From Roseomonas sp. AR75 (lineage in GTDB: Bacteria; Pseudomonadota; Alphaproteobacteria; Acetobacterales; Acetobacteraceae), in assembly GCF_005222815.1 (NCBI RefSeq), contig NZ_STGB01000001.1, forward strand, positions 1,240,001 to 1,304,000: a stretch of 64,000 nucleotides of DNA, read 5' to 3'. The notes under the pieces are model-generated. The model did not search any database, was not told the DNA's origin, and saw only the letters and a list, made by a program, of their open reading frames with translations. Below, piece after piece: positions 18,328 through 26,548 of this stretch. Position 1 is the first letter of the stretch; every line of letters starts with the position of its first letter. The position numbers and the translations under genes are program-made.

Positions 18328-18963
18328 TCAGTCGTCACGCAGCGACAGGCGGCGCGGCGGGCGCGCGAAGATGCGCGCGACCATGGGGGCGAAGACGGAG
18401 AGCGGGGCTTCCGGCAGCCCGGGGATGACGGTGCCCTGGTCGAAGCGCGCCACGAACTCGGCCGTGGCGGCGAAGTGCGGGTGTCCGCGCCAACGCTCCC
18501 GCGCATCGCGGTCGCAGGCCTCGTCGGGATGATCGTGGCAGTGGAAGTCCAGGAAAAGCTGGTGGTGCTCCAACAGCCAGCGGCTGGCATCCGAGACATA
18601 GGGTCCCAGCAGCGCGGCCGCGAACGGGCCATGGTTGCTCGGGCACATGGTGAAGCCGATGTCGTGCAGCAGGGCGACGACGACATACTCCTCGTCCCGC
18701 CCGTCCTGCAGCGCCGCTGTCGCGGCCTGCACGCAATGGCGGTAGTTGTTCACGAGGTAGCCGAAGGCGGGATCGGCGGCCGAATCCTCCAGCGCGCGCA
18801 GCACGTGCCGGGCCTGGAGTGCGGCATCGAAGGGTCGGCGCTGGTCGCGCAGCATTGTCCATTCGGCGCGACGGAAATCCTGCATCTCCACCGCCGGCAC
18901 ATACCCCATCTCCGCCGAGAGAAGCGGCGAAGGGTCAGGGTTGGCGGGAAATTCGCGGGTCAC
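18328..18963 (-). CDS. HD-domain protein with a possible diiron oxygenase (PhnZ/MIOX-like) ligand set
   Basis: A 211-residue HD-superfamily protein. Candidate metal ligands are H76 (YRHCVQ), H100-D101 (LLHDIG), H111 (SNHGPF), H133/H134 (LEHHQLF) and D175 (ARFDQG). The H...HD...H...H...D order is that of mixed-valence diiron oxygenases such as PhnZ and myo-inositol oxygenase, though ordinary HD hydrolases share part of it. The GTG start at 18963 overlaps the stop of the 2-oxoglutarate oxygenase (GTGA), so the two are coupled; ATG 18909 is an alternative start. PhnY/PhnZ and TmpA/TmpB are known pairs in which a 2OG oxygenase feeds an HD oxygenase, but the partner here is of a different 2OG family. 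Hydrolase function remains possible. Confidence 0.75.
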   Translation of the reverse strand: MTREFPANPDPSPLLSAEMGYVPAVEMQDFRRAEWTMLRDQRRPFDAALQARHVLRALEDSAADPAFGYLVNNYRHCVQAATAALQDGRDEEYVVVALLHDIGFTMCPSNHGPFAAALLGPYVSDASRWLLEHHQLFLDFHCHDHPDEACDRDARERWRGHPHFAATAEFVARFDQGTVIPGLPEAPLSVFAPMVARIFARPPRRLSLRDD

Positions 18964-19949
18964 GGCGGGCTCGCCGGCGCGCGGTACTGGAACGCCTTGT
19001 CGAACTTGCCGACCACCCACTCGCCGCAGGCGATCGGCGGATATTTCGCCTGCGCCGGATCGTCCAGCAGGTCGCGCGGGTCCACCACGGCGTGGAAGCC
19101 GGGGTCGAAGAACACCGCGGCGCTCTGCCGCGCCTTGCCGGAGGTGTTCACCACGCGATGCGGGTTGCTGTGGAAGCGGCCATTGGTCCAGCGATGCATC
19201 AGATCGCCGATATTCACCACGAAGGTGCCGGGGATCGGATGCGCCATCACCCAGTCGCGGTCGCTGCCCTTCACCTGAAGCCCGCCGGTCATGTCCTGCG
19301 CGAGCAGCGTCAGGCCGCCGTAATCGGTATGCGGCGCCACGCCGAACTGCTCGCGCCCGAGATCGGGCGGCTGCGGCGGGTACCAGATGGCGGAGCCACG
19401 CGCGAGCGGCCGCTCGAAGGGTTTCGCGAAGAAATCCATGTCGCGGCCGAGGCTGAGCGCCAGGCCGCGCAGCACCGCGTGGCCCGCGGCCACGACGGCT
19501 TCGTACCAGCCATAGAGCGCCGGGCGCAGTTCGGGCAGCGCCGCGGGCCATTGGTTCGGGCCCATCAGCGGCGTGCCGGCGGCGACATCCGGATCGTCCT
19601 CGGGCAGTTCCAGCCCCCAGACGAAGCTTTCCTTCAGGTCGGCCCTGGCCGTGCCGTACATCTTCGCGCCGCCATGGCCGATCCAGCCGCGATGGCGCTT
19701 GTTGACCTTCACCGTCGCCTTCTGGTCTTCCGGCAGGGCGAAGAAGCGCGCGGCAGTGGCGAACAGGTTCTGCGTCAGCGCATCAGGAACGCCGTGGCCG
19801 GAGATGTAGAAGAAGCCGATGCGCTCGCTCGCCTCGCGCATCGCGGCGCCGGTCGCGGCGGCACCGGCGGGATCGCGCGCGACGAGCGGCGCGATGTCGA
19901 TCACGGGGATCTCGTCCACGGCGATGGCGCGTGCGGTGGCATAGGACAT
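18960..19949 (-). CDS. 2-oxoglutarate/Fe(II)-dependent oxygenase, isopenicillin-N-synthase-like
   Basis: A 329-residue non-haem iron oxygenase. The N-terminal DIOX_N region begins at IPVIDIAPL. The iron ligands are H207 and D209 (APHTDYGG) and H264 (NPHRVVN), and R274-x-S276 (ARQSAAVFF) binds the 2-oxoglutarate carboxylate. The family hydroxylates, desaturates or demethylates small substrates. The start at 19949 lies 23 bases after the flavoenzyme; the stop overlaps the HD-protein start. Co-translation with the HD protein suggests successive reactions. Confidence 0.88.
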   Translation of the reverse strand: MSYATARAIAVDEIPVIDIAPLVARDPAGAAATGAAMREASERIGFFYISGHGVPDALTQNLFATAARFFALPEDQKATVKVNKRHRGWIGHGGAKMYGTARADLKESFVWGLELPEDDPDVAAGTPLMGPNQWPAALPELRPALYGWYEAVVAAGHAVLRGLALSLGRDMDFFAKPFERPLARGSAIWYPPQPPDLGREQFGVAPHTDYGGLTLLAQDMTGGLQVKGSDRDWVMAHPIPGTFVVNIGDLMHRWTNGRFHSNPHRVVNTSGKARQSAAVFFDPGFHAVVDPRDLLDDPAQAKYPPIACGEWVVGKFDKAFQYRAPASPP

Positions 19950-19972
19950 GGGCGTTCTCCGCGCTGAGTGCG

Positions 19973-21172
19973 CTACGATCCCGCTTCGGCGCGCCGGAGG
20001 GAAGCCTCCCCTTCGCGCCCTGCCGCCCAGAAAGTGAGCTTCTCCGGCTCCATCGCCCCTTCCAACGCAGCAGCGAGGCCGAGGGCCATCAGCGGCGCCA
20101 GCTTGAATCCATGGCCGGAGCAGGCCGAAGCCAGCCAGGCGCCCTCCCCGGCGCTGCGCAGGACGAAGCGGTCCTCCGGCGCCATGGTGTAGAGGCAATG
20201 CCGCAGGCCGAGCACACGATGCCGCGCGAAGCCGGCGATGGCGGCGCGCCCGGCCTCGAGCAGCGCGGCCCGACGGGCCTCGTCCGGCAGAGCGTCCGGC
20301 ATGCCCGGCGCGGAGGAATCGTAGTCGCCGATCTTGAGTCGCGTGCCGGCGCGCGGCGGCAACACATAGACCCCGCCGGTGGGGTGCCCCGGCAGGCGGC
20401 AGAGCAGCATCGGCGCAGAAGCCCAGGCTGCGGCGAGATCCTCGGGCGGCTCCAGATAGGCGAGCGTCTGGAGCGAGGCGCGCAGGCCGGCTGCCTCGGC
20501 GATCTCCGGCAGGAGGCGCGGCGCCCAGGCGCCAGCCGCGACAATCACGGCGTCCGCGGCAAGGCGCTCGCCAGCCGCGAGCCGCACGCCGCCGGGCGCG
20601 AGCGCCGCGACCTCGGCGCCGCCACGCAGCGTCACGCCGCGGCGCGGCAGCAGCGCGAGCAGGTCCTCCAGGATCGGGCGCGCCAGCAGCATGCCGGAGC
20701 CGTCCACCTCGACGGCGCGGAGCAGACCCTCGCGGTTCAGCACGGGGATCGCATCCAGCGCGGCGGCATCCAGGCGGTGGAAGCCGAGGCCGGCGGCAGC
20801 CTGGGTGCGCGCGACCGCGGCCTCCCACGGGCTCTCGGCACGAAGCGCATAGACGGCGCGGCATGGCACCAGCCGGTCCGCGCCGGTTTCGGCGAACAGG
20901 GCACGCCAGGCGGCGAAGCCCGCCGGCATCATCGCGGCATAGCCTTCCATCGTGCCATAGGCATGGCGGATGATGCGGCCCTCGTCGGTGGACGACGCCT
21001 GCGGGTTCGGCAGTTTTCCGGCTTCCAGCACCGTCACCGCATGGCCGCGGCGCGCGAGCGCCCAGGCGGTGCAGAGGCCGAGGATGCCGGCGCCAACGAT
21101 CGCGACGCGCAGCGGGCGCGCGGCGGCGGCGGGGGGAATGAGGGCGGCGACCTGCCGCGTCAGGGGAAGCAT
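19973..21172 (-). CDS. FAD-dependent amine/N-methylamino-acid oxidase (sarcosine-oxidase-like)
   Basis: A 399-residue DAO-superfamily flavoenzyme. GAGILG near residue 29 binds FAD. STDEGRIIRHAY matches the monomeric sarcosine oxidase family, and CLYTMAPEDRF with C326 aligns with the cysteine that binds FAD covalently in that family. CSGHGFKLAPLM follows near the C-terminus. Related enzymes oxidise N-methyl or cyclic secondary amines, giving formaldehyde or an imine plus hydrogen peroxide. It heads the minus-strand operon down to 15064. Its ATG at 21172 lies only 2 bases from the divergent creatininase start; ATG 21196 is an alternative that would overlap that gene. Confidence 0.87.
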   Translation of the reverse strand: MLPLTRQVAALIPPAAAARPLRVAIVGAGILGLCTAWALARRGHAVTVLEAGKLPNPQASSTDEGRIIRHAYGTMEGYAAMMPAGFAAWRALFAETGADRLVPCRAVYALRAESPWEAAVARTQAAAGLGFHRLDAAALDAIPVLNREGLLRAVEVDGSGMLLARPILEDLLALLPRRGVTLRGGAEVAALAPGGVRLAAGERLAADAVIVAAGAWAPRLLPEIAEAAGLRASLQTLAYLEPPEDLAAAWASAPMLLCRLPGHPTGGVYVLPPRAGTRLKIGDYDSSAPGMPDALPDEARRAALLEAGRAAIAGFARHRVLGLRHCLYTMAPEDRFVLRSAGEGAWLASACSGHGFKLAPLMALGLAAALEGAMEPEKLTFWAAGREGEASLRRAEAGS

Positions 21173-21174
21173 CG

Positions 21175-21957
21175 ATGCGTCTCGACCGGATGACATGGCC
21201 CGCGGTGGAGGAACGGCTGGCGCGCGGGCGGCGCGGCGTGATCCTGCCGCTCGGCAGCCTGGAACAGCACGGCGCGGCGGGGATGCTCGGCACGGACACG
21301 ATCTGCGCCGAGGCGGTCGCGCTGCGAGCCGCAGAGATCGCGGGCGGCGTGGCGATGCCGGCGTTGGCCTACGGTCCCGCACAATTCAACCTGGGCTTCG
21401 CGGGCACCGTCAGCCTGCGGCCTTCGACGCTGGGCGCGCTGCTCTGCGATGTGCTGGCAAGCCTCGGCCGCACCGGCTTCAGCCGCGTGCTGCTGGTCAC
21501 CGGACATGGCGCCAATGTCGCGCCGGCACTGGCCGCCGTGCAGGAGGTGTATTCGGACGTCTCGCTCGGCCGACTCGTCTTTCCGCAGCCGCTCACCGTG
21601 AAGCTGCGCGCCTGGTGGGAGGGGCCGCGGCTCGGCGCGCTGCGACGCGAGTTCTATGGTGATCGAGAGGGCTTTCATGGCACGCCCTCCGAGATCGCGA
21701 TCGCGCTGCACGTCACGGGCGGCGCGCCCGGCGCGTGGCCGGCCTATCGCGCCTTGCCGCCCGATCCGCTGGTGGATCTCGGTGGCGACAGGCACGAGGA
21801 TGCGGCCCGGCATCGCGCGCGCTACCCCGAGGGCGTGGTCGGCGCCGATGCCGCGCTCGCCACGGCGGAACAGGGCGCGGCGCTGCTGCAGGCGGCCGCG
21901 GAGGAACTGGCCGAGGTCTTCGCGGGCTTCGAATCCGCGCCGGACCCTCATTCCTGA
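21175..21957 (+). CDS. Creatininase-family amidohydrolase
   Basis: A 260-residue metal-dependent hydrolase. The family motifs are PLGSLEQHG near residue 22, the following LGTDT, and TGHGAN near residue 108. Family members open cyclic amides (creatinine) or act in F420 and mycofactocin maturation. AGGGGA precedes the ATG at 21175. It is divergent from the flavoenzyme by 2 bases and its end overlaps the convergent RidA gene by 10 bases. With the sarcosine-oxidase-like neighbour a cyclic N-methylated amide substrate is possible, but no creatinase is nearby. Confidence 0.85.
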   Translation: MRLDRMTWPAVEERLARGRRGVILPLGSLEQHGAAGMLGTDTICAEAVALRAAEIAGGVAMPALAYGPAQFNLGFAGTVSLRPSTLGALLCDVLASLGRTGFSRVLLVTGHGANVAPALAAVQEVYSDVSLGRLVFPQPLTVKLRAWWEGPRLGALRREFYGDREGFHGTPSEIAIALHVTGGAPGAWPAYRALPPDPLVDLGGDRHEDAARHRARYPEGVVGADAALATAEQGAALLQAAAEELAEVFAGFESAPDPHS

Positions 21958-22337
21958 CGGAAGGCGGTCGCCTCCACCTCCACGGTGATGCCGGGCGCGA
22001 AGAAGCCGGTCATGTAGACCCAGCCGAGGGCGGGGCGGATTTCGGAAAAGACCTCGCCGTGGGCGCGGCCGGATTCCTCCCAATGCGCGGGATCGGCGAC
22101 GTAGATGCGCGTCTTCACCACATCGGCGAGCGTCATGCCCACGCCTTCCAGCGCCTCCTTCACAAGGTCGAGGCAGGCGAGCGTCTGGCGATACACGTCG
22201 CCGGGATGCAGCACCGCGCCGTCCGGCCCGCAGGGGCTGCACAGCGCGGTTTCCGCATAGGGCCCGACCCGGACGGCGCGGCTGTAGCCGCAGGATTTCT
22301 CCCAGGGCCGCCCGGTGTCGTAGTGCCGCCGCGTCAC
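21948..22337 (-). CDS. RidA-family (YjgF/YER057c) imine/enamine deaminase
   Basis: A 129-residue protein with the RidA trimer fold. The conserved arginine is in KTRIYV and the catalytic glutamate region is ITVEVEATA. RidA proteins hydrolyse reactive imines and enamines, which fits a cluster rich in amine oxidising enzymes. The start is GTG at 22337, overlapping the stop of the binding protein (GTGA). It is the last gene of the operon starting with the Rieske oxygenase at 24465. Confidence 0.88.
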   Translation of the reverse strand: MTRRHYDTGRPWEKSCGYSRAVRVGPYAETALCSPCGPDGAVLHPGDVYRQTLACLDLVKEALEGVGMTLADVVKTRIYVADPAHWEESGRAHGEVFSEIRPALGWVYMTGFFAPGITVEVEATAFRQE

Positions 22338-23137
22338 GACGCCTGCACGACTCCCCACTTCGCGTTGATCTCGTCGAAGAAGCCGCTGGCGAGCCGAATG
22401 GTGATCCAGTTGCTGAGGAAGTTGGTGAAGACCACGTCGTTCAGCGGGGTGAGGAAGGCCATCGGGATCGGATTGCGCGGCGTATTGGCGAAGATCGCGA
22501 CAAGGTCCGGGTATTCCTTCGTCAGGAAGGCGGCCTCGATGAGGGAGGACATGGTCGCATCCACCCGCCCGCCGATCAGTTCCTGCCAGTCGCGTGCCGG
22601 GCTTTCGACGCGGCGCAGCGTGGCGTTGGGCAGCGCACCCTGCACCCAGGTCTCCATCGTCGTGCCGAGATTCGTGCCGATGGTGACGCTGCGCTGGTTC
22701 AGCGCATCCCAGTTGGCGAATTTCGTCGCGTCGCGCCGCCGTACCAGGGGCACGAAGGCGTTGCGGCCCCAGGGAATGGTGAAGCCCGCCGCCATCGCGC
22801 GCGGCACCGACATCGAGGTGCCGGTGAAGACCGCGTCGTACTGGTCGGCCTGCAGCCCATTGATCAGCGTGCGCCAATCCGTCGCGATGAACTCGGCGCG
22901 GACATTCATATCCTTGGCAAGCTGGTTCGCGGCATCGATCTGGTGGCCGCGATACTCGCGGCTGGCGGGATCGCGGAAGCTCATCGGGTTGAAGTCGCCA
23001 GTCGTGCCGAAGCGGATGCGGCCGGAGGACTGGATGCTGGCGAGCTTGCCGGACCCGGCGGATTGCGCCTGCGCCTGGATGGGCAGGGCCAGCGCCGCGG
23101 CAGCGGCCGCCGCCGCCGGCAAATGACGACGATTCAT
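22334..23137 (-). CDS. Amino-acid ABC transporter substrate-binding protein (family 3)
   Basis: A 267-residue periplasmic binding protein with an alanine-rich signal peptide ending AQAQ. The family 3 core is seen in GTTGDFNPMSF and GHQIDAANQLAKDM. The ATG overlaps the Rieske gene stop (ATGA), and its own stop overlaps RidA, so all three are translationally coupled. Its likely membrane partner is the permease at 24553 on the opposite strand. A cyclohexadienyl-dehydratase-like role is conceivable, since those enzymes share this fold. Confidence 0.85.
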   Translation of the reverse strand: MNRRHLPAAAAAAAALALPIQAQAQSAGSGKLASIQSSGRIRFGTTGDFNPMSFRDPASREYRGHQIDAANQLAKDMNVRAEFIATDWRTLINGLQADQYDAVFTGTSMSVPRAMAAGFTIPWGRNAFVPLVRRRDATKFANWDALNQRSVTIGTNLGTTMETWVQGALPNATLRRVESPARDWQELIGGRVDATMSSLIEAAFLTKEYPDLVAIFANTPRNPIPMAFLTPLNDVVFTNFLSNWITIRLASGFFDEINAKWGVVQAS

Positions 23138-24465
23138 GCGGAAGTCTCCTCCATGTGCAGGGACGTGCCGCTTGCGGCGGCGGAAATGGCATTGCGCCGC
23201 GCCTCGCGCGGCAGGGTGGCGCTGTCTAGCACGGCTTGTGCCACGGCCGCGCCATGCGCGCGCAGCAGGGCGCGATCATCCGGCGCGGGCGGCAGCGGCG
23301 TGATCGTATCCTGGCAGAAGGTGGCGATCGGCTGCGGGGCGACGCATTGCGCGGGCATCCCGGGGCTGCGCACCGCACGCCGCAGCAGGCGGCGCAGCAT
23401 CGCGACGCCGCGGTCGCTGCTCGCCAGGTTCTCCAGCGCATGCACCGCGACGGCACGCTGGCTGACCTGTGCGTCGTAATCGCCGGGGCGGCGCTGGCGA
23501 TCCGTGTACCCGGCGGACTCGTCCTGGCCCTCGAAGTCAATGCTGCCGAGGCCGATCCGCTCCGGCCGATCCTTGCCATGCGGATCGAGATGGGGTCCCA
23601 GGTGCCGCCAGCCGATCTGCAGGCTGTGCGTATCGTCCACCGGCACCACCCAGCGCGTCAGCCCGACGCGCTGGAACGCCTTCTCCTCCGCCGCATCCTC
23701 CCAGATGGCGCCGGTCTGGTTCAGGTTGGGCAGGATGCATTCCACCGTGCGCGTCCAGGCCATGCCGCCCCAGCGGCGCGACTGCACGTTCATCATGCCG
23801 AGCGGGGTCGGCACGTAGTCCAGTTCCTGATCCGCGCTGTTGGACTCGTCGAAATGCGCGCCGGCATTGCGCGCATGCAGCCAGACGACATGCACGGGGT
23901 CCTGGCTGTTCTCATAGACCTGCAGCCAGTTGCAGGGGATCTCCAGCAGGAAGGGCGCGAGGGTGACGCCGGGCTCCTGCTCCACGTCGAGGACGGGCGG
24001 TGGCGGCACGGCGGCGGGATCGCCGAGATAGGCGAAGACGAGCCCGTGCCGCTCGACCACGGGATACGCGCCGTGGCGCAGGCGATGGCGGATCTGGCTG
24101 CCTTCCGGCTCGGCCGGCGTCGCGAGGATCGTGCCGTCGCGGTCGTAGTGCCAGCCGTGATAGCAGCAGGCGATCCCGCGCGGCATGATCCGGCCGAACT
24201 CCAGGCTCGCGCCGCGATGGCTGCAATGGCGGTGCAGAAGCCCGACCTGCCCTTCGCCATCGCGGAAGGCGACGAGGTCCTCGCCCAGGACACGCAGCGC
24301 CAGCGGCAGCTCGGCAAGCTGCGAAGCCAGGCACACCGGCTGCCAGGCCCGACGGATGTAGTCGCCGCAGGGTGTGCCCGGCCCGACCTGCGTCAGTTCC
24401 GGATCGGGCGCGGGCACCGCGCGCCGCCGGTGGCCGGCATAGCGTTCCGACAGGTCGCCCTGCAT
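23134..24465 (-). CDS. Rieske [2Fe-2S] ring-hydroxylating/demethylating oxygenase alpha subunit
   Basis: A 443-residue oxygenase component. The Rieske centre is C81-S-H83 and C100-x-x-H103 (CSHRG ... CCYHGW). The catalytic iron site is DPVHVVWLH (H192, H197, with upstream N186 and D189). This type hydroxylates aromatic rings or demethylates O- and N-methyl groups. No ferredoxin or reductase is encoded beside it, so electrons must come from elsewhere. ATG 24465 is the first codon after the divergent spacer. It leads an operon with a binding protein and RidA. Confidence 0.88.
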   Translation of the reverse strand: MQGDLSERYAGHRRRAVPAPDPELTQVGPGTPCGDYIRRAWQPVCLASQLAELPLALRVLGEDLVAFRDGEGQVGLLHRHCSHRGASLEFGRIMPRGIACCYHGWHYDRDGTILATPAEPEGSQIRHRLRHGAYPVVERHGLVFAYLGDPAAVPPPPVLDVEQEPGVTLAPFLLEIPCNWLQVYENSQDPVHVVWLHARNAGAHFDESNSADQELDYVPTPLGMMNVQSRRWGGMAWTRTVECILPNLNQTGAIWEDAAEEKAFQRVGLTRWVVPVDDTHSLQIGWRHLGPHLDPHGKDRPERIGLGSIDFEGQDESAGYTDRQRRPGDYDAQVSQRAVAVHALENLASSDRGVAMLRRLLRRAVRSPGMPAQCVAPQPIATFCQDTITPLPPAPDDRALLRAHGAAVAQAVLDSATLPREARRNAISAAASGTSLHMEETSA

Positions 24466-24552
24466 ATCCCCCTCGTCGCGGCTTGCGCCCGGGAAGCAGG
24501 GTGCGACACTCGGCACCGCCGGCGCAACCGTCGGCGTTCGGATCGGCGGGGG

Positions 24553-25332
24553 ATGATGGGATCGGCTCGCAAGGGGGCGGCGCGCGCGCTGCTGCTGCTG
24601 GTGGCGTTGGCGCCTTTGCTGGCCGGATGTGGCGGCAACTGGGCCTGGCATGTCGTGGACCCGCGGGATGCGCGCGGCCAGGCCAATCTCGGCTTCCTCG
24701 TCTCCGGCTTCTGGGCGACGGTCTCGCTCTCGCTGGCGACGATGGTGCTGTCGATCCTGCTCGGCATGGCGGTCGCGCTGCTGGGCATGGCGCGGCTGCG
24801 CCCGCTGCGATGGATCAACCGCGCCTACGTCGAGCTGTTTCGCGCCATCCCGATCCTGGTGATGATCCTCTGGGTCTTCTACGGCCTGCCCGTGGTGCTC
24901 GACATACGGCTGGATGTCTTCGTCGCGGCGATGCTCGCCATCGCCATCTGCGATTCCGCCTTCGAGGCGGAGATCTTCCGGGCCGGCATCCAATCCGTCG
25001 AGCGGGGCCAGCGCGAGGCGGCGATGGCGCTGGGGCTCTCGCCCTGGAACCGCATGCGCTTCGTGATCCTGCCGCAGGCGATCCGGCGCGTGCTGCCCCC
25101 CATGGCCAACCAGTTCATCTACGTCGTGAAGATGAGCTCCCTGGCATCCGTCATCGGGTTCCAGGAGCTGACGCGCAAGGCCAATGAGCTGGTCGTCACC
25201 GTCTTCCGCCCGCTTGAGATCTACACCATCCTGATCCTGGAGTATCTGGTGCTGATCCTGCTGATCTCGGCCGCGGTGCGCTGGCTCGAGCGCCGGATGC
25301 AGGCGGACCAGTCCGTGCGCAGCGCCGGCTGA
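24553..25332 (+). CDS. Polar amino-acid ABC transporter permease with lipobox-like N-terminus
   Basis: A 259-residue permease. The conserved cytoplasmic loop is REAAMALGLSPWNRMRFVILP. The N-terminus is unusual: a basic, hydrophobic stretch ends in PLLAGCGG, which reads like a lipoprotein signal. ATG 24553 and ATG 24556 are equally possible starts. It is divergent from the Rieske operon (87 bases) and followed 19 bases later by an MFS gene. It probably serves the binding protein at 22334; no ATPase is present. Confidence 0.87.
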   Translation: MMGSARKGAARALLLLVALAPLLAGCGGNWAWHVVDPRDARGQANLGFLVSGFWATVSLSLATMVLSILLGMAVALLGMARLRPLRWINRAYVELFRAIPILVMILWVFYGLPVVLDIRLDVFVAAMLAIAICDSAFEAEIFRAGIQSVERGQREAAMALGLSPWNRMRFVILPQAIRRVLPPMANQFIYVVKMSSLASVIGFQELTRKANELVVTVFRPLEIYTILILEYLVLILLISAAVRWLERRMQADQSVRSAG

Positions 25333-25351
25333 GAACCGTCAAGGAGGGAGG

Positions 25352-26542
25352 ATGCGGCTGGGCGAAGGACGGAACCTGCTGCTGGTCGCGCTCGGCGCGA
25401 TGTTCGTGCAGCAGAGCTTCGCGACGCTCGGGCGCAACCTGCCGCCGGTGATCGCACCCGCGATTCTCGCGGACCAGCAGCTCGATCCCGCGCTGCTCGG
25501 CATCTATGTCGGCATGGTCGCAATGGCCGCACTGGTCACGCAGCTCAGTTGCGGCAGCTTCATCATCCGCCACGGCGCGCTGCGGATGAGCCAGGTCTCG
25601 CTGCTGCTGCTGGCGCTGGCGCTGGCGGTCGCGACGGTGCCGCCGGTGGCATTCTTCGCGATCTCCGCGCTTCTCTGCGGCGCGGGCTCGGCCTTGTCCA
25701 CGCCGGCCAGTTCGCACCTGCTGGGGCGCTACGCCACGGCAAAGCAGGCGCCGCTGGTCTTCTCCATCAAGCAGACTGCCGTGCCGGCGGGCCTGCTGCT
25801 TTCCGGGCTGGTCGGGCCGCTGCTGACGGGCTGGTGGGGCTGGCGCGCGGCGATGCTGTTCGGCGCGGCCGGCTGCCTCGCCTTCGCCGCGATGCTCCAG
25901 CCGCTCCGCCGCGGCTTCGATGACGACCGCGTGCCGACGCAACTCTTCCGCCTCTCCGACATGCACCGCACGCTCGGCGTGGTCATGCGGGGGCGCGATC
26001 TGCGGAACCTGGCGCTGGCCTGCGGCGCCTTCAGCGGATTGCAGAGCGCCTTCATCGCCTTCTTCGTGACCTTCCTGGTCGCGCAGGGCCAGGAACTGGC
26101 GGCGGCCGGAGCCTTCTTCTCCGGGGCGACTCTCGTGGCGGTGCCCGGGCGCATCCTTTGGGGCTGGGTGGCCGGCGCCCATGTCGCACCCGGGCGGCTG
26201 ATGGGGCTGCTCGCCATCGGCATGGGATTGAGTGGCATCCTGCTCGGCTTGGCCGGCGCGCTCGACTCCGTCCTTATGATCGGCGCGGCCGCGCTCGGCA
26301 TGAGCATCACCGCGCTGTCCTGGCACGGCGTGCTGCTGGCGGAGGCGGCGCGGCTTGCGCCGGCGGGCATGCGCGGCGCCGCGACCGGCGGCGTGCTCTC
26401 CTTCGGCCAGGTCGGCGGGCTGGTGGCGCCGCTGGTCTTCGCGCTGATGCTGAGCCTGACCGGCAGCTACGGCGCAGGCTTCGTGGTCAGCGCCCTGCCC
26501 GCCCTGCTGCTCGGCCTGTTCATGCTGCGCGGCCGCGACTGA
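25352..26542 (+). CDS. MFS transporter
   Basis: A 396-residue membrane protein with about twelve hydrophobic segments, typical of the major facilitator superfamily. Basic loops separate the segments (for example RHGALRMS). A GGAGGG ribosome site precedes ATG 25352. It is likely co-transcribed with the permease upstream and ends 6 bases before the convergent dehydrogenase. Substrate is unknown; an organic acid or a pathway product is plausible. Confidence 0.87.
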   Translation: MRLGEGRNLLLVALGAMFVQQSFATLGRNLPPVIAPAILADQQLDPALLGIYVGMVAMAALVTQLSCGSFIIRHGALRMSQVSLLLLALALAVATVPPVAFFAISALLCGAGSALSTPASSHLLGRYATAKQAPLVFSIKQTAVPAGLLLSGLVGPLLTGWWGWRAAMLFGAAGCLAFAAMLQPLRRGFDDDRVPTQLFRLSDMHRTLGVVMRGRDLRNLALACGAFSGLQSAFIAFFVTFLVAQGQELAAAGAFFSGATLVAVPGRILWGWVAGAHVAPGRLMGLLAIGMGLSGILLGLAGALDSVLMIGAAALGMSITALSWHGVLLAEAARLAPAGMRGAATGGVLSFGQVGGLVAPLVFALMLSLTGSYGAGFVVSALPALLLGLFMLRGRD

Positions 26543-26548
26543 CGGTCG

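Noticed and set aside
24500..24535. A GG-N10-GC pattern in the Rieske/permease spacer resembling a sigma-54 promoter
   Set aside because: The flanking bases do not match (GCGC in place of TTGC), so it is expected by chance in GC-rich DNA.
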